Positions 25,861-34,268 of a stretch of DNA of 39,105 nt are shown one piece after another. How positions within the stretch are numbered: the first letter of the stretch is position 1; each line of letters opens with the position of its first letter. The stretch is from Oscillospiraceae bacterium. GTDB taxonomy: Bacteria; Bacillota; Clostridia; UBA1212. The stretch spans positions 1 through 39,105 of the forward strand of contig SVJA01000018.1 in NCBI GenBank assembly GCA_015069195.1. Reading direction: 5' to 3'. The notes below the pieces were generated by a model. It was given only the letters and a program-made list of their open reading frames with translations, made no database searches and had not been told where the DNA came from. The translations under genes were made by a program, and so were the position numbers.

Positions 25861-25921
25861 CTACAAAGAATTACTATTGTTATTCGGTGTATTTTTTATT
25901 AAATTTTAGGAGGAATTCAAA

Positions 25922-28378
25922 ATGATGAAATCTAAAAAGATTCTTGCATTTGTTGTTTCATTAGCTTTAGTGATCAATCTTTTTGCAGGGATTTCATTGA
26001 CAACATCAGCTGCGACACCCGCTTGGGTATGGTATCCGGCTACTCACGGATATTGTGTTTTGACAAATATGACGTCTGTTGATAATACGACTGAAAATTA
26101 TACAACATTCACCGCAACTGCTGTTGATGGTTTTGCTTATCCCGGTACACAGGCTGCAGGTGTCTTGTCACAGAACACAGGACTCAGTGCGATAAATGCT
26201 ACTGCGAATAAGTATATTGCTATTAAGTACAGAACTTCTGTTGCTAATGGTAGAGCTGAACTTCTCGCTACCGGCGCGCATATAGCAAATTTACCTGCTT
26301 ATATCGGTGATGGTCAGTGGCACACTCTTATTTACTATATTGCAGAGCCTACATGGACGGGTACTATTGAGTGGTTCAGACTTGACTTTATCGATAACCT
26401 CTCAAGCGGAAGTATTGATATTGCCAGCGTTGCTATGTTCCCGACTTTGGCAGCTGCTGAAGAGTTTGCTGGTTTTGGTGATGCGAGCTATAACAAAGTT
26501 ATCGACATCAGTTTCAGCGCAAGTGGTGTTGTAGATAATATGAGCGGAAAATACGGTGCTGTTACCGGTGCTGCTACATCTTATGTAAATGATACTGAAG
26601 CAGATATGTATGTCGGTAAGTTCTCCGGTAATCCGGAAGGTACAGATACTGTTATTTCAGGTAATGTTCCTGCTACAGCTCTTGCTGCTATGGCTAAGAC
26701 TTCTACATACGAAGTATACTTCAACATGGGTTCTGTTCCGGATGTAGAAGAAGGTATCTTCTCTGCATGTGAGGGTGCCGGTGTAGGTCTTTACGGTGTA
26801 TCCGATGGTAGTGATTATGACTTTACTGCTATTGCACGTGACACATCAGGCGGATATGTTACATTGACATATGAGAATCCTACTCTCGGTGAGTGGTGCC
26901 ATCTCGTATTTGTAATAAATAACAAGACTGCTACTTTGTATGCTAATGGTGTCGCTGTTGACACAAAGACTCTTGCCAGTGATGTAGTTTGGGTAAACGC
27001 TGAAAACTTTACTCCTAACAGATTTGTTGTTGCAGGTGACTACAGCAAGGGCGGTGTTCCTTCTGAAGTTGCAGATGATTTGAGTGTTGGTTTTGCAAGA
27101 GCATATGCTAAAGCTTGGACAGCGCAACAGGTTTCTGAAGCATACGCTAACATTCAGGGCGGTACTCCTATTGTTCCTGCTAAGTACAACGTATCAGTAG
27201 GTACTGTTGAAAACGGTACTGTTACAGTTTCTCCGAGCGGTGAAGTAGAAGAGGGTACAACAGTTACTGTTATTGCTACTCCCGCAAGCGGATATGAGCT
27301 TGATAAGATTCTCGTAAACGGAAATCCTATCACAGGTACAACATTCACTGTTACAGATGATTCAGTTGTTACAGCTACATTCAAAGATCCTTCTGCTATT
27401 GTTGCGACAATAAAGATCAACTCTATGAACACAAACGTTTGGACAGGAAACACAACAATAATTTATGACAACAGTTATGCCAGTGACAAAACAGGTACAT
27501 ATCACCATGCTATCATCTGTACATACAGTGCTGAGGAACAGGCATATGTAGTTACACAAAGATGGAACAACGGTGAATCCAGAAATCAGAAACCTGTATT
27601 GGCAGACAATCAGATTTTGATTGACTCTTGCGGAACAGGTATTACAAGCAACCAGGAAGGTTGGGATGCGGTTTATATCGGTTCTCTTATTTACCTCGAA
27701 GGTGTAGATCTTGTTGCTAAAACTGTTGCTGCAAATGCTGTAGCCGGTATCGTAAACGGTGACGACATCATTATTCCTCCGACACCGGTAAGCGGCATAC
27801 ATACATCTATTGACTTCAGCATCGTTGATGCCGGTGGTCAGAATCTCACAGGTGGTGGTGGCGGTGCTAATACCACATACACTTTCACTGATACTTTTGA
27901 TGTCGAAAGTTCTATTGCTTTCGGCGGATGGGCTGCTACTCCTAATGGCGTTGCAAAATATCAGTACTCCATCGATGGTATACACTTCTATGACATAACA
28001 GATGCGACTATTTCAGACAGACCTGACCTTGCAGGTCAACCTTATCCGGAGGGACACTCTACAGCGGGATTTGTTGTGACTGTTCCTGTTACAGCATTTA
28101 ATGACGGTCAGAACAACCTTACAATCCGTCTTATCGATACACAGGATTTGTACTTCGATATAATCAAAGCTACTGTAAATGCTGATAATCCGGGCGGTGC
28201 TCAGATTCCTGATCCGGACGGCGGAAACCAGGATACAGGTAACCAGGGTAACGGAAACCAGGATACAGGAAACACAGGAAATGCGGGTACAGACGATGCT
28301 GTGGCCTTTGTTCTTGTTGCTCTCATGGCTATCGTATCTATGGCAGCTGTAGTTCTTAAAAGAAGAAAAGAATATTGA
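25922..28378 (+). CDS. Modular surface protein 3 with LamG and one InlB-type repeat
   Basis: An 818-residue paralogue of protein 2. It has a signal peptide (about 1-31), the N-terminal module starting AWVWYPATHGYC (about 32-185), a LamG-like domain (about 190-410) and a single InlB-like B-repeat (about 421-488). Module B (about 495-620), module C (about 625-765), a Gly/Asn/Gln-rich linker, AGTDD (788-792), a membrane helix and KRRKEY follow. Module C is almost identical to that of protein 1 and much less like protein 2, so the three genes are mosaic. AGGAGG lies 8 nt before the first of two ATGs. Function is probably surface binding; no catalytic motif is evident. Confidence 0.86.
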   Translation: MMKSKKILAFVVSLALVINLFAGISLTTSAATPAWVWYPATHGYCVLTNMTSVDNTTENYTTFTATAVDGFAYPGTQAAGVLSQNTGLSAINATANKYIAIKYRTSVANGRAELLATGAHIANLPAYIGDGQWHTLIYYIAEPTWTGTIEWFRLDFIDNLSSGSIDIASVAMFPTLAAAEEFAGFGDASYNKVIDISFSASGVVDNMSGKYGAVTGAATSYVNDTEADMYVGKFSGNPEGTDTVISGNVPATALAAMAKTSTYEVYFNMGSVPDVEEGIFSACEGAGVGLYGVSDGSDYDFTAIARDTSGGYVTLTYENPTLGEWCHLVFVINNKTATLYANGVAVDTKTLASDVVWVNAENFTPNRFVVAGDYSKGGVPSEVADDLSVGFARAYAKAWTAQQVSEAYANIQGGTPIVPAKYNVSVGTVENGTVTVSPSGEVEEGTTVTVIATPASGYELDKILVNGNPITGTTFTVTDDSVVTATFKDPSAIVATIKINSMNTNVWTGNTTIIYDNSYASDKTGTYHHAIICTYSAEEQAYVVTQRWNNGESRNQKPVLADNQILIDSCGTGITSNQEGWDAVYIGSLIYLEGVDLVAKTVAANAVAGIVNGDDIIIPPTPVSGIHTSIDFSIVDAGGQNLTGGGGGANTTYTFTDTFDVESSIAFGGWAATPNGVAKYQYSIDGIHFYDITDATISDRPDLAGQPYPEGHSTAGFVVTVPVTAFNDGQNNLTIRLIDTQDLYFDIIKATVNADNPGGAQIPDPDGGNQDTGNQGNGNQDTGNTGNAGTDDAVAFVLVALMAIVSMAAVVLKRRKEY

Positions 28379-28412
28379 TTAATCTGTTTTGATTAATAAC
28401 GATTGATTTTCG

Positions 28413-28439
28413 CGGCGATTTGCTTCTTGCAAATCGCCG
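28413..28439 (+). terminator. Terminator of surface protein gene 3
   Basis: A perfect 11-bp stem (28413-28423 with 28429-28439) with a 5-nt loop is followed by a run of Ts. Confidence 0.9.
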
Positions 28440-28457
28440 TTTTTTTATGTTTAGGGG

Positions 28458-28486
28458 TTGACTTAGGTAAGTACAGGTTTTATACT
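28458..28486 (+). promoter_or_regulatory. Promoter of the EF-G-like gene
   Basis: TTGACT (28458-28463), 17 nt and TATACT (28481-28486) form a near-consensus promoter. The leader to ATG 28602 is about 110 nt, with no recognised riboswitch. Confidence 0.75.
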
Positions 28487-28601
28487 GAAAATACTGTTTA
28501 GGACGATTATTCACAATATTTTTCTCTCGGAATTATCCGGAGTGTTTTTGTATATAAATTTTTGTGAATACAGAAAAAATTTAATAGAGGAGGAGTTTTT
28601 T

Positions 28602-30677
28602 ATGAGAAGCGCTGATTTGCGTAATGTTGTATTGCTAGGACACGGAGGAACCGGTAAAACATCAATTGCAGAAGCTATGCTTTTTAATGCAAGATTGATT
28701 GACCGTATGGGAAGGATTGCAGACGGAAATACTGCCCTTGACTATGATGCGGAGTCTGTAAAGCGCAGTGCTTCGGTTAGTGCGAATGTTACTCCGATTA
28801 CATGGCTTGCCAGAAAAATAAATATTATAGACACTCCCGGATATTTTGATTTTGCCGGAGAGATGCTTTCGGGGCTTTCTGCTGCTGCTTCTGCCCTTAT
28901 TGTTGTTGCAGGCGGAGTTGAGGTAGGCGCTGAGAAGGCTTGGGATTTAGTTATTGAAAAGGATATCCCCAGAGCTATTGTTATTAATAAAATGAATGAC
29001 GAAAATGCTGAGTTTGAAAAGATTTATGCGAAAATTCGTGATAAGTTCGGTAAGTCCTGTGTTGCGTTGCAACTTCCTATCAGAAAGGACAGAGCCTTGT
29101 ACGGTTATGTAGATACTGTTACATTGAAAGCTAAAGTTTTTGACAAAAACGGTGATGTGTCCGATCTTGATGACATTCCGGATGATTTGGTTGCTGAGGC
29201 CAAAATGCTTCATGAACGCATATCGGAGGCTGTTGCCGAGTCTGAAGATGCACTTATGGAAAAATACTTCGGCGGCGAGAAATTCACGCAGGAAGAGGTT
29301 ATACGTGGTTTGAAAGCTGCTGTACGTATGGGTGTTTGTACTCCTGTACTTATTGCATCTGCGTATGAGAATCTCGGTATAAAAGAACTGGCTGATAATA
29401 TTATTAAATATATGCCTTCTCCGATTGATATCGGTGATACAACTGCTGAAACTCCGGATGGGAATATAGTTAATATTACAAAAGATCAGGACGCAGAACC
29501 TGTTGCATTCGTGTTTAAGACAGTTGTAGATCCTTTTGTCGGAAGATTGTCATATTTTAAAGTGTTCTCAGGCACTGTAAGGTCTGATTCAGTGCTTTAC
29601 AATCCTGAAAAAGATGCAGAAGAAAAAATCGGACAGCTTTATAATATGAGAGGTAAAAAACAGATTCCGGTTACGGAACTTGTGGCAGGTGATATAGGTG
29701 CTGTTGCAAAACTTTCTGTTACTGTGACAAATGACACACTCTGTACAAAGGTAAATCCTGTAATATTGCCCAAAATAGAATTCCCGGCACCACAGCTTGC
29801 TCGTGCGATTTCAGCAAAGGCTAAAGGTGATACCGATAAAATAGTTCAGGGTCTTACAAAGATTGCAGATGAAGACAAAACATTTAAGTTTGAACAGAAT
29901 TCTGTTACTTCACAGCTTATAATTACAGGTGTGGGCGAGCAACATATTGACGTGATAGTAAGCAAACTTGCAAGCCGATATGCCGTTTCTTGTGAATTGT
30001 CAGACCCAAAAGTTGCTTACAGAGAAACTATTAAAAAGAAAGTTACTGCAGAGGCTACTCATAAGAAACAGTCAGGCGGCAGCGGTCAGTACGGCAAGGT
30101 TGTTATTGAATTCGAACCCGGATATGATGATGAACTTGAATTTGCTGAAACGGTTGTTGGCGGAAGCGTACCGAAACAGTTTTTCCCGTCGGTAGAAAAA
30201 GGACTTCAGCAGAGTATAGAGCATGGTGTTTTGGCAGGATATCCTGTTGTTAAACTGAAAGCGACACTTCTTGACGGTAAGTATCATCCGGTAGATTCAA
30301 AAGAAGTTGCATTCATAAGCGCTGCAAAGATGGCATATAAAAAGGCAATGCCTGATGCTCAACCGGTGCTTCTGGAACCTGTCTACTCGGTGAATATCTA
30401 TATTCCCGATAAGTATATGGGTGATATAATCGGTGATATTACAAAACGCCGCGGCAGAATCCTTGGTATGAATCAGATGCCGAGAGGTATACAGGAAGTA
30501 AATGCCGAAGTTCCTTATGCGGAGATGTTCAGCTATGCTACAGACCTTCGTTCAATGACTCAGGCTAGAGGTTATTTCAATATGGAGTTCGTTCGATATG
30601 AGGAAGTTCCGTCAAATATCGCAATAAAGATTATCGCTGAAGCAAAGAAAGACTTTGTTGACGATGATGAGGATTGA
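28602..30677 (+). CDS. Elongation factor G-like GTPase (EF-G paralogue)
   Basis: The 691-residue protein has all five EF-G domains. The P loop is GHGGTGKTS (13-21) instead of the canonical GHVDAGKTT, switch I has the KRSASV pattern, and DTPGYFDF and NKMNDE form G3 and G4. This matches the EF-G-like (EF-G2-type) branch rather than the main FusA. Such paralogues may act in translocation under special conditions or in ribosome recycling; the exact role here is unknown. The start at 28602 has AGAGGAGGAG upstream; the frame extends 20 codons further without a ribosome binding site. The absence of str-operon neighbours supports the paralogue reading. Confidence 0.9.
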   Translation: MRSADLRNVVLLGHGGTGKTSIAEAMLFNARLIDRMGRIADGNTALDYDAESVKRSASVSANVTPITWLARKINIIDTPGYFDFAGEMLSGLSAAASALIVVAGGVEVGAEKAWDLVIEKDIPRAIVINKMNDENAEFEKIYAKIRDKFGKSCVALQLPIRKDRALYGYVDTVTLKAKVFDKNGDVSDLDDIPDDLVAEAKMLHERISEAVAESEDALMEKYFGGEKFTQEEVIRGLKAAVRMGVCTPVLIASAYENLGIKELADNIIKYMPSPIDIGDTTAETPDGNIVNITKDQDAEPVAFVFKTVVDPFVGRLSYFKVFSGTVRSDSVLYNPEKDAEEKIGQLYNMRGKKQIPVTELVAGDIGAVAKLSVTVTNDTLCTKVNPVILPKIEFPAPQLARAISAKAKGDTDKIVQGLTKIADEDKTFKFEQNSVTSQLIITGVGEQHIDVIVSKLASRYAVSCELSDPKVAYRETIKKKVTAEATHKKQSGGSGQYGKVVIEFEPGYDDELEFAETVVGGSVPKQFFPSVEKGLQQSIEHGVLAGYPVVKLKATLLDGKYHPVDSKEVAFISAAKMAYKKAMPDAQPVLLEPVYSVNIYIPDKYMGDIIGDITKRRGRILGMNQMPRGIQEVNAEVPYAEMFSYATDLRSMTQARGYFNMEFVRYEEVPSNIAIKIIAEAKKDFVDDDED

Positions 30678-30690
30678 TTTTAACAATTGA

Positions 30691-30755
30691 TTTTGATAAT
30701 TACAAACGGTGCCCGCAAGCTTTTGGCTTGCGGGCACCGTTTGTAATTATCAAAA
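30691..30755. terminator. 30-bp perfect palindromic bidirectional terminator
   Basis: Bases 30691-30720 pair perfectly with 30726-30755 around a 5-nt loop. The stem has a GC-rich tip and an AT-rich base. It separates the convergent EF-G-like gene (stop 30677) and GH78 gene (stop 30764). Confidence 0.9.
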
Positions 30756-30763
30756 AATATTTA

Positions 30764-33436
30764 TCAGAACTCTGCAACTATTTTATATTTGCCGTTTGAT
30801 ACATTAAATGCCGTGCCTTTGTCGGTGTTTACGTTTGGAGGTATTGAGTTACCTTTTTCGTCAAAACACTTAATTGAGGCGTTTTTGAAGGCGTTTACGG
30901 TCGGGATAACGACTGTTCCGGATGTGTTCGGCGGTAACTCTATGCTGTAGACGAAATCGCCTGTTTCGGTGTTTTTTGTCCACGATGCAACGATTTTTCC
31001 GTAGAGACTCTCGTAACTTCCGGCGGCGTTTGTGATTTCACCGAAAACATAAGGTTTGAAGAGTATATCTTTAAATCCGGGATTACTTTCCGACGGATTT
31101 ATTCCGAGGATGTGAGAGTAGTACCAGCTTGTGAAAGCACCTTGCATAGGGTGGTTAAGTGAAGCCGGATCTGAAACTTCAAGCGGTACTACAAAACCTT
31201 CGTAAAGACTTGTTGCTCCCGTCTCAAGCATTCTTCTGAAATTGTTATTTCCTTCTGAGAATAATCCTTTCAGAAGTTCTGTGCCGTAGCCGTATTCCGT
31301 AAGTGCAGGTACTAAGTGTTTGTTTGCAAAGATACCTGTATAGATCTGATATTCGGAATCTTCAAGAAGTTTTACATAATCATATGCAATGTCACCGTCT
31401 TTTCCGTCGGGACAAAGTCCGTAGCGGAGAGCTACTCCGTCGGCTCCCTGTGTACCGAATGAATTCTTATCAGAGTCAAAGAAGTTTCTGATGAATGACT
31501 CCTTGATTTTTTCTGCGAGGTCGGTAAAGTATTTGACATCCGCTTCGTTTCCGAGGATTTTTGCAATTTTTGTCATTGTATATGCACAACGGTAAAATTC
31601 TGCAGTAGAGCTTACTTTTATGGGTATTCTGTATCTTTCCGCTTCGGGATCGTCCTCTGTCTTTTTAGGTCTCGGAGGACACCAATCTCCTAAACCTTCG
31701 TCGATAATATAGTCTTTTGAACGGTTAAGTTCGTGCTGTACCCATTCGCACATAAGGCCGTAGTATTTTTCCAGAACTGCTTTGTCGTTATAGTAAAGGT
31801 AAAGGTTCCACGGAATTACAATCTGCGCGCAACCCCAAAGCGGAGTAGCCTCACCGCATGTTCTTCTGCCGGGAGAAATCATCTGCCATACACCGTGAAT
31901 CTCTTTAGTTGTTCTGATGTCTTCGAGATATTTTTCGTATGAGTCAGGCATATAGAAGTTGTACATCGCAGCTTCCGAAACAAGCTGAGCATCACCGAGC
32001 CAACCGCATTTTTCTCTTACGGGGCAATCTTCGGGGAAGCCGTGATAGTTTGAAAGAATCGTGCGGCGCGTGAGTTCCTGAATTTTGTTTATGTATGAAT
32101 CGGAGCAAGTAAATTCACCGGCTGTTTCAAGGTCGGTATTTACCGCGTATCCTGTGAGGAAATCTTCTGCCGGCATACCGAATGTGTATACACCTGTAAC
32201 TTCTACATATCTGAAACCGTGATATGCAAATCGGGGCTCCCATTCAGTGTCCTTTCCGAAGCCTTTTGCTATATAAATGTCCTGTTGTAAAGCACACGTT
32301 GCTCCCGGTCCTGCGGATGCGTACCAAAGCGCACCGGAAGGTTCTCTTTCTTCGGAAAATCTGAGTACGTATGTTGAACCGGGTGGCGAGTCGGGAATTT
32401 TTATTTTTACAAAACCTGCGAAGTTTTCTCCCATATCATAAACGAAAACCTGATCCGGTGTGCCGGCTCTGCGTGTTGTAACGGAAACCGGTTTTACTTC
32501 TCTTACTTTTCTGACCGGCGGTATAGTGATGCTTGTGAGTTTTCCGCCGGGTGCATCCGTAAGTGCGGCATAAGTCCAATGTGAATCGTCAAAACCTGCG
32601 GTGCACCAACCGTCCTGTTCAAGTCTTGAATCATACGTTTCGCCTACATGAACGTTGTTTGTAGTAATCGGGCTGAAGTCGCATTTGAATGACTCATCGG
32701 AAAGTATCTTCTGAACGCTACCGTCATCGTATGTGATGTGGACTTCAATCAAAACACGGCAGTCACCGTAGTGAGTCCAGGGGTACCATGCGTGGCGCTG
32801 ACAGTACCATCCGTCACCGAGAAGAATACCTATCGCATTGTCCCCGTCGGCAATGTTTTCTGTTATGTCATAACACACATACGGTGTGATTTTTTCGTAG
32901 TTTGTAAGAGCAGGGTCAAAAATCGCGTCACCGATTTTAGAACCGTTTATGTAGAGTTCGCCGCAACCGAGAGCACTCATATATGCACGGCAACTTGCGA
33001 TTTTTTTGTCGGCTTCGGTTTTAAACTCTTTTCTGAGATACTGTGCCCAACTGTAACGAAAGTTCTTCTGGCAAATCCATTTTGCCGTGAAGTTTTCATC
33101 ATAAAGAGCAGTTTCAAAAGTGCAGACATCTGAAACTGTTTCTGTTTTGCCGTTTATTTCTGCTGTTACGATGACTTTTACCCAATATTTTGTTGTAGGG
33201 GAAAGTTCTGTTCCGTTGTACACGATGTTTTCCGAACGGTCATATGTCACTGTTCCGCTGTCCCACATATCGGGTGTGTCAAGTAAACTTTCGGATGTGG
33301 CAACTTTTATTGCGTAATTTTGCTGAAAAACATTGCATAAGTCACTTGAAATCTTCCATGCAAAACGCACGTTTTTGTTTTCAAGACCGAGCGGATTTTT
33401 TTTGAAGTCCACGGTCAAGTCGGTTATTTTAAGCAT
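30764..33436 (-). CDS. GH78 alpha-L-rhamnosidase
   Basis: This 890-residue enzyme removes terminal alpha-L-rhamnose from pectin fragments, flavonoid glycosides or similar compounds by inversion. An N-terminal Ig-like domain and jelly-roll (Bac_rhamnosid_N) precede an (alpha/alpha)6 barrel and a C-terminal beta domain. The barrel motif DCPVREKCGWLGD places acidic residues D470, E475 and D482 at the 5- and 12-residue spacing of Bacillus RhaB. E746 (TSLYEGF) fits the distant catalytic Glu. No signal peptide is seen, so it should work on imported oligosaccharides in the cytoplasm. ATG 33436 has AAGGAG 9 nt upstream; the frame runs on to 33487 without support. It has its own divergent promoter. 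Confidence 0.92.
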   Translation of the reverse strand: MLKITDLTVDFKKNPLGLENKNVRFAWKISSDLCNVFQQNYAIKVATSESLLDTPDMWDSGTVTYDRSENIVYNGTELSPTTKYWVKVIVTAEINGKTETVSDVCTFETALYDENFTAKWICQKNFRYSWAQYLRKEFKTEADKKIASCRAYMSALGCGELYINGSKIGDAIFDPALTNYEKITPYVCYDITENIADGDNAIGILLGDGWYCQRHAWYPWTHYGDCRVLIEVHITYDDGSVQKILSDESFKCDFSPITTNNVHVGETYDSRLEQDGWCTAGFDDSHWTYAALTDAPGGKLTSITIPPVRKVREVKPVSVTTRRAGTPDQVFVYDMGENFAGFVKIKIPDSPPGSTYVLRFSEEREPSGALWYASAGPGATCALQQDIYIAKGFGKDTEWEPRFAYHGFRYVEVTGVYTFGMPAEDFLTGYAVNTDLETAGEFTCSDSYINKIQELTRRTILSNYHGFPEDCPVREKCGWLGDAQLVSEAAMYNFYMPDSYEKYLEDIRTTKEIHGVWQMISPGRRTCGEATPLWGCAQIVIPWNLYLYYNDKAVLEKYYGLMCEWVQHELNRSKDYIIDEGLGDWCPPRPKKTEDDPEAERYRIPIKVSSTAEFYRCAYTMTKIAKILGNEADVKYFTDLAEKIKESFIRNFFDSDKNSFGTQGADGVALRYGLCPDGKDGDIAYDYVKLLEDSEYQIYTGIFANKHLVPALTEYGYGTELLKGLFSEGNNNFRRMLETGATSLYEGFVVPLEVSDPASLNHPMQGAFTSWYYSHILGINPSESNPGFKDILFKPYVFGEITNAAGSYESLYGKIVASWTKNTETGDFVYSIELPPNTSGTVVIPTVNAFKNASIKCFDEKGNSIPPNVNTDKGTAFNVSNGKYKIVAEF

Positions 33437-33468
33437 TTTATAACGCTCCTTATTTTTGTGAGAATTAT

Positions 33469-33497
33469 TTGCAATACAATTAGACAAAATATATCAT
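33469..33497 (+). promoter_or_regulatory. Promoter of the DUF5665 gene
   Basis: TTGCAA (33469-33474), 17 nt and TATCAT (33492-33497). The overlapping -10 boxes of the two divergent promoters imply mutually exclusive polymerase binding. Confidence 0.5.
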
Positions 33498-33516
33498 AAA
33501 AAGCTTTTTATTACAA
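33488..33516 (-). promoter_or_regulatory. Promoter of the GH78 gene
   Basis: On the minus strand, TTGTAA (33511-33516), 17 nt and TATATT (33488-33493). Its -10 box overlaps that of the plus-strand promoter at 33469-33497. Confidence 0.5.
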
Positions 33517-33534
33517 TAAGAAGGAGAGTAAAAG

Positions 33535-33840
33535 TTGCCTGAAAGTCCGGAAAATGAAAAAGATGGTGCAGATGTTACCTCTAGAATAGAAGCGACCGTC
33601 GAACGAATATCTGAAAAGGTCGAGAAAATGCGTACACTTGACTATGTGTTCTTTGTTGATCATCCGTACAAAAGGATATGGCACAATTTTGTGAACGGAG
33701 TGGCAAGAGGGGTCGGTTCTGCCATCGGATTCTCTGTTGTTTTTGCATTGATAATAATGATACTGGAATGGATAGGAAATATAAATTTGCCGATTATAAG
33801 TGAACTGGTGAATTTTATACTGGGACTGACCGAAAAGTAG
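33535..33840 (+). CDS. DUF5665 small membrane protein
   Basis: The 101-residue protein has a charged, probably coiled N-terminal half (residues 1-35, rich in Glu/Lys). The motif FVNGVARGVGSAIGF leads into one strong membrane helix, and a short tail follows. This matches the DUF5665 family of Firmicutes, of unknown function. The start is TTG 33535, with AAGGAGAG 6 nt or so upstream. It heads a run of envelope-related genes on the plus strand. Confidence 0.75.
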   Translation: MPESPENEKDGADVTSRIEATVERISEKVEKMRTLDYVFFVDHPYKRIWHNFVNGVARGVGSAIGFSVVFALIIMILEWIGNINLPIISELVNFILGLTEK

Positions 33841-33935
33841 ACTTGATGATAAAATGGATTCACTTTCCATTGATGACTTTTGCTTTAGACTATAGAATGA
33901 TATTGCAAAATCATTGAAACGGAGAGTGAATTTAT

Positions 33936-34214
33936 ATGAAAATTTTACGTTATATAAGACATATGGATGAAGCTGCTTACAATGTTTTTGAAAATTTGAC
34001 AGCTTGTTCCAAAAGTTTGATATTGAGCGGACTTGTTGCGTCTGTATTGGTTGCGGTACTTGCATTGGCTGCTGCTATTTACATAATATTCAACGGATAC
34101 ACACCGATGCTTTCAGATATTTTCGGTTCGTTTGCAGACAGAAGTGCGGCTTTACCTGCCGTTGCGATGTTTGCCTGTGTTATTTCGGAGATTTCTTCAA
34201 AAAATATTAAATAA
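33936..34214 (+). CDS. Small two-helix membrane protein of unknown function
   Basis: Not recognised. The 92-residue protein has a polar N terminus (MKILRYIRHMDEAAYNVFEN), a long hydrophobic helix (about residues 29-52) and a second, weaker helix (about 68-85), with a short polar end. GGAGAG precedes the ATG, but the site can pair with an upstream complementary stretch (33858-33868). It lies 54 nt before the 888-residue protein and may be in the same transcript. Confidence 0.6.
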   Translation: MKILRYIRHMDEAAYNVFENLTACSKSLILSGLVASVLVAVLALAAAIYIIFNGYTPMLSDIFGSFADRSAALPAVAMFACVISEISSKNIK

Positions 34215-34222
34215 TTCTTTAG

Positions 34223-34240
34223 TTGCTTGCTTGCTTGCTT
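34223..34240 (+). repeat. TTGC tetranucleotide microsatellite
   Basis: Four perfect TTGC units (34223-34238) plus TT lie in the 54-nt gap between the small membrane protein gene and the ATG at 34269. The tract is about 28 nt upstream of that start, where a change in repeat number could alter expression. Confidence 0.75.
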
Positions 34241-34268
34241 TGTGTTACGATTGTAGTCGGTGAATTGT

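Noticed and set aside
28602-30677. Main elongation factor G or a TetM-type ribosome protection protein
   Set aside because: The P loop GHGGTGKTS and switch pattern match the EF-G-like paralogue branch; str-operon neighbours and TetM-type features are absent.
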